A stretch of 27,835 nucleotides of DNA from Faecalibacterium sp. UBA1819. GTDB lineage: Bacteria > Bacillota > Clostridia > Oscillospirales > Ruminococcaceae. Position numbers and translations under genes: made by a program. This document shows positions 25,017 through 27,835 of the stretch, piece by piece (positions within the stretch are counted from its first letter, which is position 1; each line of letters starts with the position of its first letter). Location: NCBI GenBank assembly GCA_002315015.1, contig DCEX01000006.1, forward strand, positions 1,793-29,627, written 5' to 3'. A model generated the notes under the pieces. The model saw only the letters and a list, made by a program, of their open reading frames with translations. It made no database searches and was not told where the DNA came from.

Positions 25017-25832
25017 ATGAACGAGCTGGATTGTCAAACGCGCTACCCCATCTTATTGGTTCACGGAACGGGGTTTCGGGATGTAAAAGGCATCAGCTAT
25101 TGGGGACGCATTCCCAAAGCCCTCGAAGCCCATGGCGCAGCCGTCTTTTTCGGCGGTCAGGACAGCTGGGCAACGGTGGAGAAAAATGCCGAGGCTTTAA
25201 AGCGCCGTGTGCTGGAGATTTTGCAGCAGACGGGGTGTGAAAAAGTCAACATCATTGCCCATTCCAAGGGCGGCTTGGAGGCGCGTTATCTGGCTTCTTC
25301 GCTCGGCATGGGGCAGTCGATTGCGTCGATCACCATGATTTCCACCCCGAACCGAGGTTCCAAAACAATGGATGTGCTGGCACGGCTGCCAAAGGCGCTG
25401 TTTCGCATAGCGGGGTGGTTTGTGAATGGATGGTGCCGCCTGATTGGCGACAAGCACCCCGACTTTTTTCATGCGTGTTTTCAATTTACCACGAGATGGG
25501 CAGCCGCGTTCAACGAGGCAAACCCCGATGCCGAGGGCGTTGTTTATCGCAGCTATGCCGGGGTTATGAGCTCTTGCCGCAGCGATATGCTGATGTGGTG
25601 GCCCAATTTTGTCATCAGCTTGTTTGAAGGAGAAAACGATGGCTTAGTGACGCCGGAATCTGCCCGCTGGACAGGCTTTCAAGAAGTTTGGCGCGGTGTG
25701 GGCGGACGCGGCGTTTCTCACATGGATGAGGTGGACGTCCGCCGCCGCCCGTTAACTTACCGCGGCGAATCGTTTGATTTGGTGGATTGTTACATCAAAA
25801 TGGCTGCGGAATTAAAGCTGCAAGGACTGTAA
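25017..25832 (+). CDS. Lipase-like alpha/beta hydrolase
   Basis: A 271-residue hydrolase resembling the Pseudomonas/Burkholderia family I lipases. YPILLVHGTGFRD supplies the oxyanion loop, AHSKGG the nucleophile elbow (Ser83), and ENDGLVTPESA (Asp208) with VSHMDEVD (His235) completes the catalytic triad in the same sequence setting as those lipases. No signal peptide or membrane helix is seen from the preferred ATG at 25017 (AGAGGAAG upstream). The frame is open from 24945, but the added residues look untranslated and do not form a signal either. It may act inside the cell on lipids or small esters. It follows the ABC transporter gene by 75 bases and precedes a glycosyltransferase gene by 46. 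Confidence 0.82.
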   Translation: MNELDCQTRYPILLVHGTGFRDVKGISYWGRIPKALEAHGAAVFFGGQDSWATVEKNAEALKRRVLEILQQTGCEKVNIIAHSKGGLEARYLASSLGMGQSIASITMISTPNRGSKTMDVLARLPKALFRIAGWFVNGWCRLIGDKHPDFFHACFQFTTRWAAAFNEANPDAEGVVYRSYAGVMSSCRSDMLMWWPNFVISLFEGENDGLVTPESARWTGFQEVWRGVGGRGVSHMDEVDVRRRPLTYRGESFDLVDCYIKMAAELKLQGL

Positions 25833-25878
25833 TATAAAGCGTCGTGTGCCCAAACCATCAAAAAGGAGTGCTTGTCTT

Positions 25879-26676
25879 ATGCTGCCGCTTGTTTCTGTCA
25901 TTATTCCTGTCTATAATGCTGCTACCGATTTGGCGCGCTGCATTGAAAGTGTCCGCCGTCAAAGCTACGAAAATTTGGAAATTTTGCTCGTAAACGATGG
26001 AAGCCGCGATACCTCCGGGGAAATTTGCCGCATGTACGCGCGTGTGGATGAGCGGATTCGTGTCATTGATAAGCAAAATGAAGGCGTTTCGGCTGCACGC
26101 AATGATGCCATCCGCGCGGCAAAGGGAAAGTATTTGCAATTTGCCGACAGCGATGACTACATGGCGCAGGACGCTGTTTACCGCATGGTGCAAAAGGCCG
26201 AGCATGACGACTGCGATTTGGTGATTGCCGCATACTGCCGTGTACGCGGAGAACATCAGCGCACCTATGCTTTTTTGCCGGAAACATCGGTGATGAGCAA
26301 AAATGAATTTGCCCGCCACTTGATGGAGGAGCCTGCCAGCTTTTACTATGGCGTTTTGTGGAATAAGCTGTACCGCGCCGATATTATTCGCCGGCATGAC
26401 ATTCGATGCAACACCGATTTGTCGTGGAGCGAGGACTTTTTGTTTAATTTGGAGTATATCCGCTATGCCGAGCGCTTTGCCGCGCTGGAATATCCTGTTT
26501 ATTACTATATCAACAATGAAAAAAGCATTACGCACACCCAAATGGATGTCGTAAATGTAATTAAAACAAAAGCGACACTTTTTCAATATTACAAAGAGTT
26601 GTATGAACACTTAGGACTTTACGAAAAGTATAAACCGCAAATTTACCGCTATCTGATTTCGGTAGCAGAGCGTTAA
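25879..26676 (+). CDS. Family 2 glycosyltransferase
   Basis: A 265-residue GT-A enzyme with VSVIIPVYNAATDLARCIESV, the nucleotide-binding LLVNDGSRDTSGEIC, EGVSAARNDAI and the metal-binding ADSDDY (DxD) motif. The C-terminal region (WSEDFLFNLEYIRYAER) is typical of cell-surface polysaccharide or glycolipid transferases. The cytosolic protein has no membrane helix; donor and acceptor are unknown. The start is ATG at 25879, about ten bases after AAAAGGAG; an upstream open frame from 25846 has no such site. Being beside a lipase-like gene and an ABC exporter raises an envelope-lipid role, but that is inference. Confidence 0.9.
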   Translation: MLPLVSVIIPVYNAATDLARCIESVRRQSYENLEILLVNDGSRDTSGEICRMYARVDERIRVIDKQNEGVSAARNDAIRAAKGKYLQFADSDDYMAQDAVYRMVQKAEHDDCDLVIAAYCRVRGEHQRTYAFLPETSVMSKNEFARHLMEEPASFYYGVLWNKLYRADIIRRHDIRCNTDLSWSEDFLFNLEYIRYAERFAALEYPVYYYINNEKSITHTQMDVVNVIKTKATLFQYYKELYEHLGLYEKYKPQIYRYLISVAER

Positions 26677-26711
26677 AAAAGATTTTTCACTCAGAAGGGA
26701 TGTTGAACAGG

Positions 26712-27764
26712 ATGAGTTATGTCACTCACAACGAAGAAACGCATTATATGCTGGAACAGCTGAAAGCCGTTTTGGCCACCGGCAGCCCGACGGGATATAC
26801 CCGCCATGCGGCTGCACTCGTTTATCACGCGCTGCAAGCGCTGGGTTTTGCGCCGCAATACACCAACAAGGGCGGTGTATTGGTGTGCCTCAGCGACGGT
26901 GAACCGTCTGAGCGGGGCAATGGCATTTTGCTGGAGGCTCACTTGGATACCTTGGGCGCAATGGTGGCGCAGGTAAAAGATAATGGCCGTTTGCGTGTGA
27001 CCCCGCTGGGCGGCATGAATGCCAATAACGCCGAAACCGAAAACGTCTATGTGGTCACGCGGGATGGCAAAGTGCTGGAAGGTACGCTGCAAATGAAAAA
27101 TGCCTCGGTACATGTCAATGGCGAATACAACAAAACCGAGCGCAATTGGGATAATTTGGAAGTGGTGCTGGACGAGGAAACCCGCACCAAAGAAGAAACC
27201 GAAAAATTGGGCGTCATGACAGGGGATATCGTCTGCTTTGACCCGCGTACCCGCATTACTTCCAGCGGCTATATCAAAAGCCGCTTTTTGGACGATAAGC
27301 TCAGTGTGGCAATCTTGCTGGGCTATGCGCGTCACCTCAGCCAAGGGGGAAAAACAAAGCGTCCGGTGCATTGCCACATCACGGTGTTTGAGGAAGTGGG
27401 CCATGGCGGTTCTGCTTCGTTCCCCGTGGGCGTGTCTGAAGTGCTGAGTGTCGATATGGGTTGTGTGGGCGAAGGACTGGCCTGCCGTGAAACGCAGGTG
27501 TCTATTTGTGCGAAAGACTCCGGCGGCCCGTATCACTACGATGTCGTATCGGAGTTAATCGAAGCGGCAAAGCGGGAAAATATTGATTTTGCCGTGGATG
27601 TCTACCCGTTTTACGGTTCCGATGCTGAGGCTGGCCTGCGTGCAGGACATGACGTGCGCCATGGCTTGATTGGCTCGGGCGTGTATGCTTCTCACGGTTA
27701 TGAGCGGAGCCATGTAAAGGGCATGGAAAATACTCTCAATCTGCTGAAAGCGTATTTGGGTTAA
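26712..27764 (+). CDS. M42 family metallopeptidase (glutamyl aminopeptidase-like)
   Basis: A 350-residue cytosolic M42/M20-type aminopeptidase, which forms large tetrahedral particles in the family. Metal and catalytic residues are visible: AHLD (His77, Asp79), FLDDKL (bridging Asp194), FEEVGHGG (Glu227 as base, Glu228), SVDMG (Asp248) and SHGYERSH (His328 or His334). It releases N-terminal residues from peptides. The start is uncertain: the ATG at 26712 fits AAGGG upstream; the in-frame ATG at 26700 is almost on top of that site. It is the last gene of the co-directional run and is followed by a hairpin. Confidence 0.93.
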   Translation: MSYVTHNEETHYMLEQLKAVLATGSPTGYTRHAAALVYHALQALGFAPQYTNKGGVLVCLSDGEPSERGNGILLEAHLDTLGAMVAQVKDNGRLRVTPLGGMNANNAETENVYVVTRDGKVLEGTLQMKNASVHVNGEYNKTERNWDNLEVVLDEETRTKEETEKLGVMTGDIVCFDPRTRITSSGYIKSRFLDDKLSVAILLGYARHLSQGGKTKRPVHCHITVFEEVGHGGSASFPVGVSEVLSVDMGCVGEGLACRETQVSICAKDSGGPYHYDVVSELIEAAKRENIDFAVDVYPFYGSDAEAGLRAGHDVRHGLIGSGVYASHGYERSHVKGMENTLNLLKAYLG

Positions 27765-27796
27765 GCATCGACAACTTTTTAGCATGTTCACATGAA

Positions 27797-27817
27797 AGCC
27801 GGTGCAAAGCACCGGCT
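27797..27817 (+). terminator. Hairpin after the M42 peptidase gene
   Basis: AGCCGGTGC (27797-27805) pairs with GCACCGGCT (27809-27817) around an AAA loop, 32 bases after the stop. No direct U-tract follows; the palindromic repeat sequence begins at its edge, as after recG. Confidence 0.6.
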
Positions 27818-27835
27818 CAGTTTGTCGAAAAAGCT
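27817..27835. repeat. Palindromic repeat copy 2, cut by the window end
   Basis: The last 19 bases (TCAGTTTGTCGAAAAAGCT) match the reverse complement of 77-96 apart from one A. This is the left arm of the same palindrome; the right arm would lie past the window. Confidence 0.5.

Noticed and set aside
1..27835. CRISPR array, prophage, integron or insertion sequence
   Set aside because: No regularly spaced direct repeats, transposase, integrase or phage structural genes were seen on either strand.

Overview
The window looks like chromosomal DNA from a clostridial Firmicute, probably of the Oscillospiraceae/Ruminococcaceae type. Base composition is close to half GC by eye. Shine-Dalgarno sites are strong (AAGGAG/GGAGG), GTG and TTG starts occur, and terminators are of the U-tract kind. 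Two gene orders known from Bacillus and Clostridia are kept: asp23-like/fakA/recG (B. subtilis yloU-yloV-recG) and glmU/pth/mfd (gcaD-spoVC-mfd). The genus is not determined. I see no insertion sequence, phage gene, CRISPR array or rRNA.

Layout. From 143 to 5123 (minus strand) an operon reads asp23-like, fakA (fatty acid kinase), a TraX-family membrane protein and recG, from a promoter near 5200. Divergent to it is a tRNA-Arg(CCG) with its own promoter and a terminator shared with the next unit. From 5455 to 6990 (minus) there is a strong promoter, an 85-base leader, a previously uncalled 28-codon ORF with a good ribosome binding site, an intrinsic terminator, and then an MFS transporter with no convincing promoter of its own. 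This looks like a leader peptide/attenuator or a short-peptide gene, and it is the most novel item here. From 7034 to 9153 (minus) is a two-gene unit, hemerythrin then a FapA-like polymer-forming protein. It is divergent from a large methyl-accepting chemotaxis protein (9488-11551, plus).

From 11718 to 17199 (plus) runs a housekeeping operon: a GlmU that has only its acetyltransferase half, peptidyl-tRNA hydrolase, an unknown five-helix membrane protein, and the transcription-repair coupling factor Mfd. A 24-bp bidirectional terminator separates it from a convergent glycosyltransferase/TPR-like protein (17286-19805, minus) that ends in a recent tandem duplication. From 20067 to 27764 (plus) six closely spaced genes follow one promoter: D-Ala-D-Ala carboxypeptidase, nicotinate phosphoribosyltransferase, an ABC exporter half-molecule, a lipase-like hydrolase without a signal peptide, a family 2 glycosyltransferase and an M42 peptidase.

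The window begins and ends in copies of the same short sequence (CAGTTTGTCGAAAAAGCT), each placed just after a gene-end hairpin. This suggests a dispersed palindromic repeat tied to transcript ends. Most of the window is ordinary core genome. The points of interest are the short ORF with terminator before the MFS gene, the domain loss in GlmU, the end-of-gene repeat, and the hemerythrin/FapA/chemoreceptor cluster.
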